Part shown: piece after piece, positions 22,440-34,744 of the stretch
How the letters are laid out: the number at the start of each line of letters is the position of its first letter
Numbering within the stretch: the stretch's first letter is position 1
Origin: Bufo bufo
Taxonomy: Eukaryota > Chordata > Amphibia > Anura > Bufonidae
Length of the DNA stretch: 64,000 bases
Reading direction: 5' to 3'
Assembly: GCF_905171765.1 (NCBI RefSeq)
Contig: NC_053398.1
Location: 51,272,338-51,336,337 of the forward strand
Translations under genes and position numbers: made by a program
The notes under the pieces: model-generated
The model's input: the letters and a program-made list of their open reading frames with translations, nothing else
The model's database searches: none
What the model was told of the DNA's origin: nothing

Positions 22440-24279
22440 TTAGCGAGTGCCACTTTTTATCAAAATGCAGCAAGGATCCCAAAATCACACCCAAAGTAAA
22501 GAAAATACGACAAAAAGTTGCAGCATTTTTTGAAAAACAGGGTAGGAAAAATGGTACAAAAACTTGCATCATTTAAAAAACCCTGCTATGTGTGAAACCA
22601 GTAAGTAAACACGGGACAGACAGATTCCACAGTGGCATTGTTGGCCAATAAAAACAGACAAAAGTTTACAAAATCTCATCAACATGATGCATAAGAATCA
22701 AAACCTGCCAAATGTCAATTGATTTTTGGAGATTTTCACCCTGGATTTCCCTCTTTGCAACGCATAGAGTGAAATCTGCAACAAAATTGCGCATATAGAA
22801 CATACAAATTTCAAGTGCTGTGGTGAATGCGCAACGGTTAATTTCTGTTGCAAATTACGTTCCAATGGAACTTTGGGCCACTTTCACACAGTCAGTATTT
22901 TACATTAGTATTTGTAAGCCAAAACCAGGAGTAGAACCTAAAAAGAAAAAAGTATACCGGGCATTTTTGAGCCTCTTCTGTGTTTTGGACCCACTCCTGG
23001 TTTTGGCTTACTAATGCTGATCAAACACCTACAAAAACACGAACACCATACCGAAATGTAAAATATAATGATAGTGTCAAGAGCTCACCCTGCCCAATCA
23101 CCATGAAGGGCTGTGCTGGGAGGGTTCCATATACAGGACACAACAATGACTTCATGTAAAGTGCATTTACTTCTTCAGATAAAGTGCAACATATCAATTT
23201 TACAGCACAGAATCATATGCATTATCACGTCCATAGCAATTACCATAAAACAACATCTGATTACAGTCCAAAATAATCCATCAGTACTTATCCATTCATA
23301 AAACCAGTTCAGTTGGAGAAGCAGCGTGTTCACACATGCAGTCTACAGCGTTTCAGGGGTAACGTCCCCTTCTTCAGCTTCCCAGCTGGTCTACCTGTCA
23401 GTGTGCCAGTGAACCAAGATAATCAGGTTTCTAACTCTATGCCCAATCTCAGAGTTAGGTGGAGAATTTAAGACTGTTGATTCCTAATTGACTTGCCTGT
23501 GATTTTGTTTGTATCAGGCTGCATACTGTGCAACTTCCTATTGACTTTTCTGATGAACTGACTACTGGCTTGTTTTCGGATTTACCTGTGGCTGCAGTTC
23601 CTGCTTACATTAACTCTCCTAACTGACCTTGACCTGCCTCTGGATTAAACTCTTGTGGACTGTCCACGTCTGTCTCTCCTGGTTTTGACCCTGCTTGCTG
23701 ACCTCTCTTTGTACCTCCCTGGTCATTCTGGTAGGTCTGCAATTAGTGTGCCTGAAACAGTTTTCTGTTATCGGCTCTGCAGAGGTAACCTGGATCCCTA
23801 GGAGCACAATCCATTTGGCCTCGTGGCAGGCGACTTCGTAGCCTTAGCTTTCTAAAGCTCAAGAGTAGTTATGGAAGGCTGGTAGCAGTTTGGAGGTTTA
23901 ATGGCTGTGGTCCAGGCGGTGACCTTAGTACTTCTTTACAGATACTTTATTGACCAATCATAAAAATCTGACAAATATAAAATCAAGTAATGGTGGCAAT
24001 CACTTACAGGAATAAACTGTGTACCAGAGGTAGTGCAAGTATATAGTAACCAAAACCTTCTCATATAAGAAGTACAAGAGGAGAACTGACAACACATGAC
24101 CTTATCAGCGCAACTAATGGTAAGATAACAATATTGCAGAGTATCTTATCAGTCATAGGTGAAAAACAAAACATATCCTACACATGTAGTACATAAGACA
24201 CAAAAACCACTGAAATAAAGAATACCAACCACTGGTAGCTCTACCAAATTCATACTTTGCCTATAACTTGCTCCAGATC
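22440..24279. other. non-coding stretch
   Basis: No gene was recognised. One inverted repeat, GTAAGCCAAAACCAGGAGT (from 22914) against ACTCCTGGTTTTGGCTTAC (to 23011), lies next to a half-MITE start GGCCACTTTCACAC. The rest has no feature I can name. Confidence 0.45.
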
Positions 24280-24384
24280 TCCTAGATCTGTGATGGCTAA
24301 CCTCCGGCACTCCAGCTATTGTAAAACTATGATTCCCAAGATGTACACAGAAATGAATGGAACATGCTGGGAGTCGTAGTTTAA

Positions 24385-24705
24385 CCACCTCCGGACCGCC
24401 TAACGCAGGATCGCGTTCCGGAGGTGGCAGCCCTGCGCACAGTCACGCATATACGCGTCATCTCGCGAGACGCGAGACTTCCTGTGAACGCGCGCACACA
24501 GGCGCGCGCGCTCACAGGAACGGAAGGTAAGAGAGTTGATCTCCAGCCTGCCAGCGGCGATCGTTCGCTGGCAGGCTGGAGATGTGTTTTTTTTAACCCC
24601 TAACAGGTATATTAGACGCTGTTTTGATAACAGCGTCTAATATACCTGCTACCTGGTCCTCTGGTGGTCCCCTTTGTTTGGATCGACCACCAGAGGACAC
24701 AGGTA
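24385..24705. repeat. hairpin ladder of PBN-1 (five stems)
   Basis: H0 24385-24427 is the same as in PB-2. H1 24479-24520 has TTCCTGTGA/TCACAGGAA with CGCGCGC cores. H2 24541-24581 has CTCCAGCCTGCCAGCG/CGCTGGCAGGCTGGAG. H3 has 20-bp perfect arms, 24604-24623 and 24629-24648. H4 24650-24705 has GTCCTCTGGTGGTC/GACCACCAGAGGAC. H1, H3 and H4 stems are unrelated or strongly diverged from PB-2, yet positions are kept. The H4 loop (TTTGTTTGGATC) resembles the PB-2 loop (TTTTCGTCGGTTGGATC). Confidence 0.87.
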
Positions 24706-24759
24706 GCTCAGTAAAGTAGCACCAAGCACCACTACACTACACTACACCCCCCCCCCCCC

Positions 24760-26205
24760 GTCACTTATTAACCCCTTATTAGCCCCTGATCACCCCTAAT
24801 CACCCCTGATCACCCCATATAGACTCCCTGATCACCCCCCTGTCATTGATTACCCCCCTGTCATTGATCAACCCCCTGTAAAGCTCCATTCAGACGTCCG
24901 CATGATTTTTACGGATCCACTGATAGATGGATCGGATCCGCAAAACGCATCCGGACGTCTGAATGAAGCCTTACAGGGGCGTGATCAAAGACTGTGGTGA
25001 TCACCCCATATAGACTCCCTGATCACCCCCCTGTCATTGATTACCCCCCTGTCATTGATTACCCCCCTGTAAAGCTCCATTCAGACGTCCGCATGATTTT
25101 TACGGATCCACTGATAGATGGATCGGATCCGCAAAACGCATCCGGACGTCTGAATGAAGCCTTACAGGGGCATGATCAATGACTGTGGTGATCACCCCAT
25201 ATAGACTCCCTGATCACCCCCCTGTAAAGCTCCATTCAGATGTCCGCATGATTTTTACGGATGCACTGATACATGGATCGGATCCGCAAAACGCATCCGG
25301 TCGTCTGAATGAAGCCTTACAGGGGCATGATCAATGACTGTGGTGATCACCCCCCTGTCATTGATTACCCCCCTGTAAAGCTCCATTCAGATGTCCGCAT
25401 GATTTTTACGGATGCACTGATAGATGGATCGGATCCGCAAAACGCATCCGGACGTCTGAATGAAGCCTTACAGGGGCATGATCAATGACTGTGGTGATCA
25501 CCCCATATAGACTCCCTGATCACCCCCCTGTCATTGATTACCCCCCTGTAAAGCTCCATTCAGACGTCCGCATGATTTTTACGGATGCACTGATAGATGG
25601 ATCGGATCCGCAAAACGCATCCGGACGTCTGAATGAAGCCTTACAGGGGCGTGATCAATGACTGTGGTGATCACCCCATATAGACTCCCTGATCACCCCC
25701 CTGTCATTGATTACACCCCTGTCATTGATTACCCCCCTGTAAAGCTCCATTCAGACGTCCGCATGATTTTTACGGATGCACTGATAGATGGATCGGATCC
25801 GCAAAACGCATCCGGACGTCTGAATGAAGCCTTACAGGGGCATGATCAATGACTGTGGTGATCACCCCATATAGACTCCCTGATCACCCCCCTGTCATTG
25901 ATTACCCCCCTGTCATTGATTACCCCCCTGTAAAGCTCCATTCAGATGTCCGCATGATTTTTACGGATGCACTGATAGATGGATCGGATCCGCAAAACGC
26001 ATCCGGACGTCTGAATGAAGCCTTACACGGGCGTGATCAATGACTGTGGTTATCACCCCATATAGACTCCCTGATCACCCCCCTGTCATTGATCACCCCC
26101 CTGTCATTGATCACCCCCCTTTCATTGATCAACCCCCCTGTCATTGATCACCCCCCCTGTCATTGATCACCCCTCTGTAAGGCTCCATTCAGATATTTTT
26201 TTGGC
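24760..26205. repeat. ~151-191-bp tandem array in PBN-1
   Basis: Seven full units start with CTCCATTCAGA at 24884, 25075, 25230, 25381, 25554, 25745 and 25936; an eighth is cut off at about 26187. Each has a 90-bp inverted repeat (ATTCAGACGTCCG...CGGACGTCTGAATG) with inner GGATCC arms. A spacer of TGATCACC and TGTCATTGATTACCCCCC sub-repeats follows; their number explains the length steps of 151, 155, 173 and 191. PBN-2 carries the same array reversed. Confidence 0.85.
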
Positions 26206-26339
26206 CCAAGTTAGCGGAATTTTTTTTTTTTTTTCTTACAAAGTCTCATATTCCACTAACTTGTGTCAAAAAATAAAATCTCACATGAACTCCCCATACC
26301 CCTCACGGAATCCAAATGCGTAAAATTTTTTAGACATTT

Positions 26340-28935
26340 ATATTCCAGACTTCTTCTCACGCTTTAGGGCCCCTAGAATGCCAGGGCAGTATAAATACCC
26401 CACATGTGACCCCATTTCGGAAAGAAGACACCCCCAGGTATTCCGTGAGGGGCATATTGAGTCCATGAAAGATTGAAATTTTTGTCCCAAGTTAGCGGAA
26501 CGGGAGACTTTGTGAGAAAAAAATAAAAAATATCAATTTCCGCTAACTTGTGCCAAAAAAAAAAAATTTCTATGAACTCGCCATGCCCCTCATTGAATAC
26601 CTTGGGGTGTCTTCTTTCCAAAATGGGGTCACATGTGGGGTATTTATACTGCCCTGGCATTCTAGGGGCCCCAAAGCGTGAGAAGAAGTCTGGTATCCAA
26701 ATGTCTAAAAATGCCCTCCTAAAAGGAATTTGGGCACCTTTGCGCATCTAGGCTGCAAAAAAGTGTCACACATCTGGTATCGCCGTACTCAGGAGAAGTT
26801 GGGGAATGTGTTTTGGGGTGTCATTTTACATATACCCATGCTGGGTGAGAGAAATATCTTGGTCAAATGCCAACTTTGTATAAAAAAATGGGAAAAGTTG
26901 TCTTTTGCCAAGATATTTCTCTCACCCAGCATGGGTATATGTAAAATGACACCCCAAAACACATTCCCCAACGTCTCCTGAATACGGCGATACCACATGT
27001 GTGACACTTTTTTGCAGCCTAGGTGGGCAAAGGGGCCCATATTCCAAAGAGCACCTTTAGGATTTCACAGGTCATTTACCTACTTACCACACATTAGGGC
27101 CCCTGGAAAATGCCAGGGCAGTATAACTACCCCACAAGTGACCCCATTTTGGAAAGAAGACACCCCAAGGTATTCCGTGAGGGGCATGGCGAGTTCCTAG
27201 AATTTTTTATTTTTTGTCACAAGTTAGTGGAAAATGATGATTTTTTTTTTTATTTTTTTTTTCATACAAAGTCTCATATTCCACTAACTTGTGACAAAAA
27301 ATAAAAAGTTCCATGAACTCACTATGCCCATCAGCGAATACCTTGGGGTCTCTTCTTTCCAAAATGGGGTCACTTGTGGGGTAGTTATACTGCCCTGGCA
27401 TTCTAGGGGCCCAAATGTGTGGTAAGGAGTTTGAAATCAAATTCTGTAAAAAATGACCTGTGAAATCCGAAAGGTGCTCTTTTGTATATGGGCCCCTTTG
27501 CCCACCTAGGCTGCAAAAAAGTGTCACACATCTGGTATCTCCGTAATCGGGAGAAGTTGGGGAATGTGTCTTGGGGTGTCATTTTACATATACCCATGCT
27601 GGGTGAGAGAAATATCTTGGCAAAAGACAACTTTTCCCATTTTTTTATACAAAGTTGGCATTTGACCAAGATATTTATCTCACCCAGCATGGGTATATGT
27701 AAAAAGACACCCCAAAACACATTCCTCAACTTCTCCTGAGTACGGAGATACCAGATGTGTGACACTTTTTTGCAGCCTAGGTGGGCAAAGGGGCCCACAT
27801 TCCAAAGAGCACCTTTCGGATTTCACAGGTCATTTACCTACTTACCACACATTTGGGCCCCTAGAATGCCAGGGCAGTATAACTACCCCACAAGTGACCC
27901 CATTTTGGAAAGAAGAGACCCCAAGGTATTCGCTGATGGGCATAGTGAGTTCATAGAACTTTTTATTTTTTGTCAGAAGTTTGTGGAATATGAGACTTTG
28001 TATGAAAAAAAAAAATCATCATTTTCCACTAACTTGTGACAAAAAATAAAAAATTCTAGGAACTCGCCATGCCCCTCACGGAATACCTTGGGGTGTCTTC
28101 TTTCCAAAATGGGGTCACTTGTGGGGTAGTTATACTGCCCTGGTATTCTAGGGGCCCAAATGTGTGGTAAGGAGTTTGAAATCAAATTCAGGAAAAAATG
28201 AGGAGTGAAATCCGAAAGGTGCTCTTTGGAATATGGGCCCCTTTGCCCACCTAGGCTGCAAAAAAGCGTCACACATCTGGTATCCCCGTACTCAGGAGAA
28301 GTTGAGGAATGTGTTTTGGGGTGTCTTTTTACATATACCCATGCTGGGTGAGATAAATATCTTGGTCAAATGACAACTTTGTATAAAAAAATGGGAAAAG
28401 TTGTCTTTTGCCAAGATATTTCTCTCACCCAGCATGGGTATATATAAAATGACACCCCAAAACACATTCCCCACCTTCTCCTGAGTACGGAGATACCAGA
28501 TGTGTGACACTTTTTTGCAGCCTAGGTGGGCAAAGGGGCCCATATTCCAAAGAGCACCTTTTGGATTTCACAGGTCATTTTTTACTGAATTTGATTTCAA
28601 ACTCCTTACCACACATTTGGGCCCCTAGAATGCCAGGGCAGTATAACTACCCCACAAGTGACCCCATTTTGGAAAGAAGAGACCCCAAGGTATTCGCTGA
28701 TGGGCATAGTGAGTTCATAGAACTTTTTATTTTTTGTCACAAGTTAGTGGAATATGAGACTTTGTAAGAAAAAAAAAAAAAAAAAAATTATCATTTTCCG
28801 CTAACTTGTGACAAAAAATAAAAAGTTCTATGAACTCACTATGCCCATCAGCGAATACCTTAGGGTGTGTACTTTCAGAAATGGGGTCATTTGTGGGGTG
28901 TTTGTACTGTCTGGGCATTGTAGAACCTCAGGAAA
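26340..28935. repeat. alternating inverted ~385-bp array of PBN-1 (7 dyads)
   Basis: B-A-B-A-B-A-B, with centres near 26515, 26890, 27245, 27640, 28005, 28385 and 28770. The anchor ATGCCAGGGCAG recurs at 27110, 27866 and 28630 (756 and 764 bp). A damaged half-unit (26205-26340) joins it to the tandem array. Confidence 0.87.
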
Positions 28936-29882
28936 CATGACAGGTGCTCAGAAAGTCAGAGCGGCTTCAAAAAGCGGAAATTCACATTTTTGTACCATAG
29001 TTTGTAAACGCTATAACTTTTACCCAAACCATTTTTTTTTTACCCAAACATTTTTTTTTTATCAAAGACATGTAGAACTATAAATTTAGAGCAAAATTTC
29101 TATATGGATCTCGTTTTTTTTGCAAAATTTTACAACTGAAAGTGAAAAATGTCATTTTTTTGCAAAAAAATCTTTAAATTTCGATTAATAACAAAAAAAG
29201 TAAAAATGTCAGCAGCAATGAAATACTACCAAATGAAAGCTCTATTAGTGAGAAGAAAAGGAGGTAAAATTCATTTGGGTGGTAAGTTGCATGACCGAGC
29301 AATAAACGGTGAAAGTAGTGTAGGTCAGAAGTGTAAAAAGTGGCCTGGTCTTTCAGGGTGTTTAAGCACTGGGGGCTGAGGTGGTTAATCACACTTGGCC
29401 TGACGGAGGTTAGCCATCACTGTCCTAGAGTTTCATATACTCTTTTAAACATGTATAAAGTGTACATCGGGGTGTTTCCACACATAGTTGTGTTGTGCAT
29501 GTTTGGCCAAAACAAGCCTAAAAAAAGTTGTGTGCCGGTATTTTTTAGGCATTTTTAAGACTTTTTGCAAGTAAAATGTTTTAGTACTTGCCGTTTTTTT
29601 GTAGATTTTTTTTTTCTGTATGCCTTGCATTTTTTATTGGAAAGCATGTACCTCCCTCTACTGTTACTTCCACTGTACCTGTAGACCAGTATATGGAAAA
29701 TGCAAAACACACTGGTACTTGTATTATTTCAGGCATAGCAGAAAAAAATGGAGGGCTATAGGACAAAAAGGCAGACAATAAGGAAACCATGCCAGACCAT
29801 TGACCCAAAAATGCACATCAAAGGTAAAAAACAGCACTACAAAAAAAGTGTCACATAGTTTTAAATACCGCATGTCATAGAG

Positions 29883-30040
29883 CAGGGATCAGCAACCTTC
29901 GGCACTCCAGCTGTTGTGAAACTACAATTCCCAGCATGCTCCATTCATTTCTATGTAGGTTCTTAGAAGAGCAGAGCAAGTATGCATGCTGGGAGTTGTA
30001 GTTTCACAACAGCTAGAGTGCCGGAGGTTGCCTACCCCTG
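29883..30040. mobile_element. hAT-type MITE (158 bp)
   Basis: Starts CAGGGATCAGCAACCTTCGG and ends GGAGGTTGCCTACCCCTG. Both sides carry the 8-bp duplication TCATAGAG (29875-29882, 30041-30048), the hallmark of hAT transposition. The arms are near-complementary over most of the length (CTCCAGCTGTTGTGAAACTA). Non-coding. Confidence 0.88.
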
Positions 30041-30048
30041 TCATAGAG

Positions 30049-31208
30049 ACATATCATACGTTTTGATCAGTGGGGGTTGGGGCACAGAGACTCCCACTGA
30101 TCACTAAAACAAGGAGAAGGAAGTGCTCACATAGCGCACACTCTCTCCTCGCTGCAGGGGATGGAATCAAGGGGGACAGATAGACTTTCAATTGAGTCTG
30201 TGTCAATATTAGAGAATCTGGGCCACTGATTTCTGCTTGCTCCATTCATTTAGGGGAATGAGGCACTTCCAAAAATGTCTGCAACAAATTGAGTATTCCC
30301 TGACCAGTTTTCAGCTCATTTACCCAATATATAAACACAGAATAGCTTAAAATTTATTAAAATGTATGTGCAATGTACATGAATTACTGTATACATAGAT
30401 CTACAATTTATACCAGCAAATCACGTACTCAGCGTGCAAACAGATGGCAAATTCAGGCAATGGCTGGCAAGAGGAAACGATTACCCCTCAGGCCACCCTT
30501 GTTCCTGCAGAGGAGGGCTGGCACTGAAGGGTTGTTGGTAACTCAGTTTTGAAGATAATTCACACTGTCATTGGGGTGAGTAAAAACTACAATACTGCCA
30601 ACACTTGAAAGGCTTTGAATAGAAAAAATACAATAATCATTGGTAGGAGATAATCTCCACAGTAAAAACAATCGGGTACTGAGGAGGACACATGCAGTGG
30701 TCGCAAGTCAATGTGCTAGGTCATAGCTGTATATCATAGCACAAAATGATTCCGTATTCAACATCATGACATTAATCTTCGAAAAAAACATTTTCTTTTT
30801 GGTCAGGTCAAATTATTTTTTTAAAAATACACTATTAGAAACACTGTACACAATGACCAATGTAAATAAGGGATCTGGAAAGCACCATGGAAGTAAAGAC
30901 CAGAATCAAGCTTTATAGCTAGGGGTTATGGCACGAATAAGGTGCAGAACAGGAGTCATAAACGAGTAAGAAACCAGAGACATATCCAGACACAAGGGTG
31001 TATAAGATCCAGGAACATGCAAGAAAAGGACACAAAGACCAAGAAGCAGAACTGTTACAGGACTTCAAATTAATATATACAGCATCAGTGTGAATTAATG
31101 TTTCTTTTTTATATATATATATATCTTCAGTACTCCTGTAGGGTTACTGCAAAGGGTTAATTGCTGTGATATATTGCTGAATTAAAATGCTGTGAGTTAT
31201 TTGTGTAC
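30049..31208. other. non-coding stretch
   Basis: Probably older intergenic DNA. No ORF, RNA gene or transposon end recognised; a short TA repeat lies at about 31110-31125. Confidence 0.45.
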
Positions 31209-31212
31209 TTAA

Positions 31213-31892
31213 AGAGAATCTGTCACCTCCATATGGCCATATACAGTGCGTACATGGCTCTGTAGCACACCTATACAGGATTGTAACGGTACCTTTGTTC
31301 TTTTCTTTAGACTTGCACAAGCAGGAAAAAAGAAGTTTAATTCATATGCAAATGAGCACCCGCAAGTGCCCAGGGGCGGTGATCAGTGTGTAGGTGCCCA
31401 GGGGCGGTGTTCAGTGTGTAGGTGCCCAGGCTGCTCTGCCTTCTTTTCACTTTACTCCTCCCCAGTCTCTGTCTTTGCCCGCCCTCCAAGTCTCTTGCGT
31501 CATCGATAGGTCCGGCCGAGGGCATGCGCACTAGGTGAAGCAATGCAGTGCCCACAATGGGCATCACCGTGCGCATGTTCCAGCCCGGCGAAGCAGTGCA
31601 CAGGCATGGGATCTTGGCCGGACCTAGGGATGATGTAAAGGACTTGGAGGGCAGGCAAAGGAAGAGGCTGGGGAGGAGTAAAGTGAAAAGAAGGCAGAGC
31701 AGCCTGGGCACCTACACACTGAACACCGCCCCTGGGCACTTGCGGGTGCTCATTTGCATATGAATTAAACTTCGTTTTTCCTGCTTGTGCAAGTCTAAAG
31801 AAAAGAACAAAGGTACCGTTACAATCCTGTATAGGTGTGCTACAGAGCCATGTAAGCACTGTATATGGCCATATGGAGATGACAGACTCCCT
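31213..31892. mobile_element. TTAA-flanked near-full palindrome (680 bp)
   Basis: TTAA on both sides (31209-31212 and 31893-31896). Arms start AGAGAATCTGTCACCTCC and end GGAGATGACAGACTCCCT. The arms stay complementary for roughly 300 bp, through GCAAATGAGCACCCGCAAGT and CAGCCTGGGCACC. The centre near 31530-31560 is short. The left arm repeats GTGTAGGTGCCCAGG. Non-coding MITE of the TTAA class. Confidence 0.82.
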
Positions 31893-31919
31893 TTAATGGC
31901 ACTGTACAGACAATGAACG

Positions 31920-32175
31920 ATTAACATCTTGGCTGACTGTGTTAGGTTGTCAGGGGATGGGCCTGGGTCTGCCCATTGATTAGTTATTCAGTAGAGAGTC
32001 TAGTGTCTGCTGAGGAAAAGTAAAGACCTACATAGATTCACAGACCTAGACTTAATGGTTAATATCTTGGCTGACTGTGTTAGGTTGTCAGGAGATGGAT
32101 CTGGGTCTGCTCACTGATTAGTCAGCAGAGAGTCTAATGTCTGCTGAGGAACAGTAAAGACCTACATATCCCCTC
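31920..32175 (+). repeat. 138-bp imperfect tandem duplication
   Basis: CTTGGCTGACTGTGTTAGG occurs at 31928 and 32066, and both copies run through GTCTGCTGAGGAA and AGTAAAGACCTACATA. Copies differ at several bases. No gene. Confidence 0.7.
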
Positions 32176-33582
32176 AGACCTAGACCCAAGTTCCATCTCT
32201 AAGATTTATACAGCCAATAAAGCCCCTTTATCATCCAAGTTCTCCAGAGAGATGAAGGTTAGAAGGTCCAGAACCTACAAGGCCATGCATTGGATTCATT
32301 TGGCAAGGTATTGTGCATGTTTATGCCAGAGAGACTTTGCTGCTGTGAAAGGGATCATGGCAAATGCACCCTTCCACACTACCATAATTTAAATCTGCAC
32401 CCCCCTAGTCAGTAGCATCTACTCAGAGCCTCATAGCATGCATATAGTTCTGCAGAGATTTTAGAGAAGAGAGGCAAAGAGAAGGAATACTACAACCTCC
32501 ATCATTGCTGCTGTCTATATACTGCTACTGGGAAAGAGTTGCACTGTTATATGCCTTGGAATTTTGCCTTGTTATTGCCGGATGAACTACTACTCCCACT
32601 GTTTAGTAACAAGAGATTTTATTTATTGCAACTAACTGGCTTGGGGACTGACTCCGCCATCCGACTCTCCTACCTACTCTCCTGCTTTACACCCAGACAA
32701 ATGCCTAACACCAAGGCACCCCAACTACCGCCAAGCAGGAGTGCTAACTGCAGGGAGTGCCCCAAAGGGAAGAAAAGGTGCCCCCTCCAGTAACTACACG
32801 GCCCTAGAGAGTGCCAGCATGGAGATTGCCACCGTACGAGCGCCGCCTCCTCTTCAAACAGCTGATTGGTGAAGTGCTGGTAGTCGGACCCCTACTGATC
32901 AGATATTGATGACCTATCCTGAGGATGAGTCATTTATATCTACTGGCTGCACAAACCCTTTAAATCCATGCTTTTTTTACAAACCAAAATGATGCTGGGG
33001 AAAAATGTTCACGAGGGAAGCCTTACAGAACCGATTTTAGGCTTTGTGTACAACGCCCTCTTTCTTAGGCATTTTTGTAATTCTACCTACCCTTTAGTAG
33101 TGTTTTAGTATTATTCAAAAGCACATTCAGTGGTCCGTGGAATAATCTCGAAGGGAATGCAAGAGAATAAAGGAAAGGAAAAGATCTCCACCAGAAGAGC
33201 AGTAAGGCCTCATACACATGCCCAGCAGTCAGGTCCACAATCATGTGGCGTCTTCATGCTCCTTCATGTCTCACAGCTTTCACACCAGGGCAGACTGGGA
33301 ACTCAAAGTGTCCCTGTAAAAATTTTTAACAGTGTCCCCGTTTTGTAGTCTGGTCCAATGTGATGGAAGGCAGGACCAGTAATACCATATTGTGGCACAT
33401 TATACCACCTCGGAGCCAAATACCGCAGTCCATCACAAAATACAGTACATCCCCAAAAACTTCCACTGGCCGGACGTGAGGAGGGATCAAAATTCCAAAT
33501 CAGACAGCTCACGACTTCAGTATCGATGTCTGCACGGGAAAGGAGCAATCCCCATATAATGCATAAAAGATGATCCCAGCAG
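32176..33582. other. non-coding stretch
   Basis: No convincing gene. A truncated Harbinger-type MITE start (AAGGCCTCATACACATGCC) lies at about 33205. Confidence 0.4.
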
Positions 33583-33648
33583 ACGTACTTGCTCTTAATG
33601 GTATGCTTTATTAAACGTAATAGAGCATACCATTAAGAGCAAGTACGT
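33583..33648. repeat. short palindrome
   Basis: ACGTACTTGCTCTTAATGG and CCATTAAGAGCAAGTACGT form arms of nearly 30 bp with only a few bases between. It is an isolated AT-rich hairpin of unknown origin. Confidence 0.75.
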
Positions 33649-33867
33649 GAGGAGGGCTCAGGCGGCCCCCTGGATATCGGCCCACCGGGAGATTTCCCTG
33701 TAAGGTCTATGGGCAATCCGCCCCTGATTCACAGGTAGAAGCCATATTATAAGCATAGGATAATGGATCTCAGATATCCTTGTATGCATGAACCCTAGCC
33801 TTGTATGGTTGTCCATGTGCAAGTTAACCCCTAAATGTGGTTTTTAACAACTCCCTCCTTTCTCTGA

Positions 33868-34261
33868 GGGCTCGTTCACACGAACGTGTGATGCACGTTG
33901 CCGTATTGTGGACTGCATTTGCGGATCCGCAATACACGGGCACCGTTCCGTGGCCATTCCGCATCACGGATGCGGACCTATTCATTTCAATGGGTCCCCA
34001 ACTCCGGAGATGCGGAACGGAAGAATGGTACACTACGGAAGCACTACGGAGTGCTTTCTGGGGTTCTGTTCCATGCTTCCGCACTGCAAAAATATGGAAC
34101 TTGCTCTATCTTTTTGCGGAACGGAAGGATCGCGGACCCATTCAAGTGAATGGGTCTGCGATCCCAATGCGCCTGCCCCACGGACGGTGCCGCGCATTGG
34201 GGACCGCAATTTGCGGTCCACAGCACGGGCACAGGCTTCACATGTTCGTGTGAACGAGCCC
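33868..34261. mobile_element. Harbinger-type MITE (394 bp)
   Basis: Ends GGGCTCGTTCACACGAAC / GTTCGTGTGAACGAGCCC, with TGA and TAA flanks. The arms are self-complementary over long stretches (TCATTTCAATGGGTCC; CATTCAAGTGAATGGGTC). Confidence 0.75.
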
Positions 34262-34264
34262 TAA

Positions 34265-34744
34265 GTCGGCTCCATTTATAATCACTGGTGTCCATTTATA
34301 GCGCTGTCCTTTTTACCTCTTTATCATTGCCTTAAATGTATGTTTTTTTTAAACTTGCTTTTAAGTTTTACCTCTTTGTGTGGAAGAACTCTGAACCAGA
34401 AAAAGCCATCTGGCGAGGTGTCTAGTAACTATTACCCAGTGTCAGAGTAGGTACATGGTATCATAACATTGAGAGGCAAGGTACGTATATTTGAAGAAAT
34501 ACAGTGCAGTGTACAGTTCCACCAGCAGGTGGTGGTACATTCATAAAATCCAATGCTGCAAATATGACAGGTCTACATGATGTAGAAAGAATTGAATGAG
34601 TTTACAGTAACTGGTAATCACCATCATCTTGTTCTAACCTGTATAAGGGCTCACACATTGTCTTCAGTGTGTCATGCCTTTCAGCTTTTAAAAAGCCAGA
34701 GGAGGGATAACAGCAGAGGCGTGCATAGTGCACCACAGCAATTA
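34265..34744. other. non-coding stretch
   Basis: Nothing recognised. Confidence 0.4.

Larger units (their letters stand above)
24385..29384 (+). mobile_element. PBN-1, non-autonomous piggyBac-like element (5.0 kb)
   Basis: Flanked by TTAA (24381-24384 and 29385-29388). Both ends match PB-2 (CCACCTCCGGACCGCC / GGGGGCTGAGGTGG). No transposase ORF. Between the ends: a five-stem hairpin ladder (24385-24705), a ~190-bp tandem array (about 24760-26205), the alternating ~385-bp array with 7 dyads (26340-28935) and the right end shared with PB-1 and PB-2. It probably depends on a PB-2-type transposase. Confidence 0.88.
24288..29422. mobile_element. hAT-type MITE split by PBN-1
   Basis: The left part 24288-24380 starts CTGTGATGGCTAACCTCCGG. 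The right part 29389-29422 ends GGAGGTTAGCCATCACTG. Flanks TCCTAGAT (24280-24287) and TCCTAGAG (29423-29430) are an 8-bp target duplication with one mismatch, as expected for hAT elements. PBN-1 sits inside, flanked by TTAA. The intact relative at 29883-30040 shows the same arrangement. Confidence 0.75.

Noticed and set aside
24695..24715. tRNA-like GGTAGCTCAGT motif
   Set aside because: It lies at the base of hairpin H4 in PBN-1; no cloverleaf or box B could be built around it.
24760..26205. CRISPR-like array of repeats and spacers
   Set aside because: Units are long (151-191 bp) and the spacers are themselves repeats; the genome is eukaryotic. It is a satellite inside a transposon.
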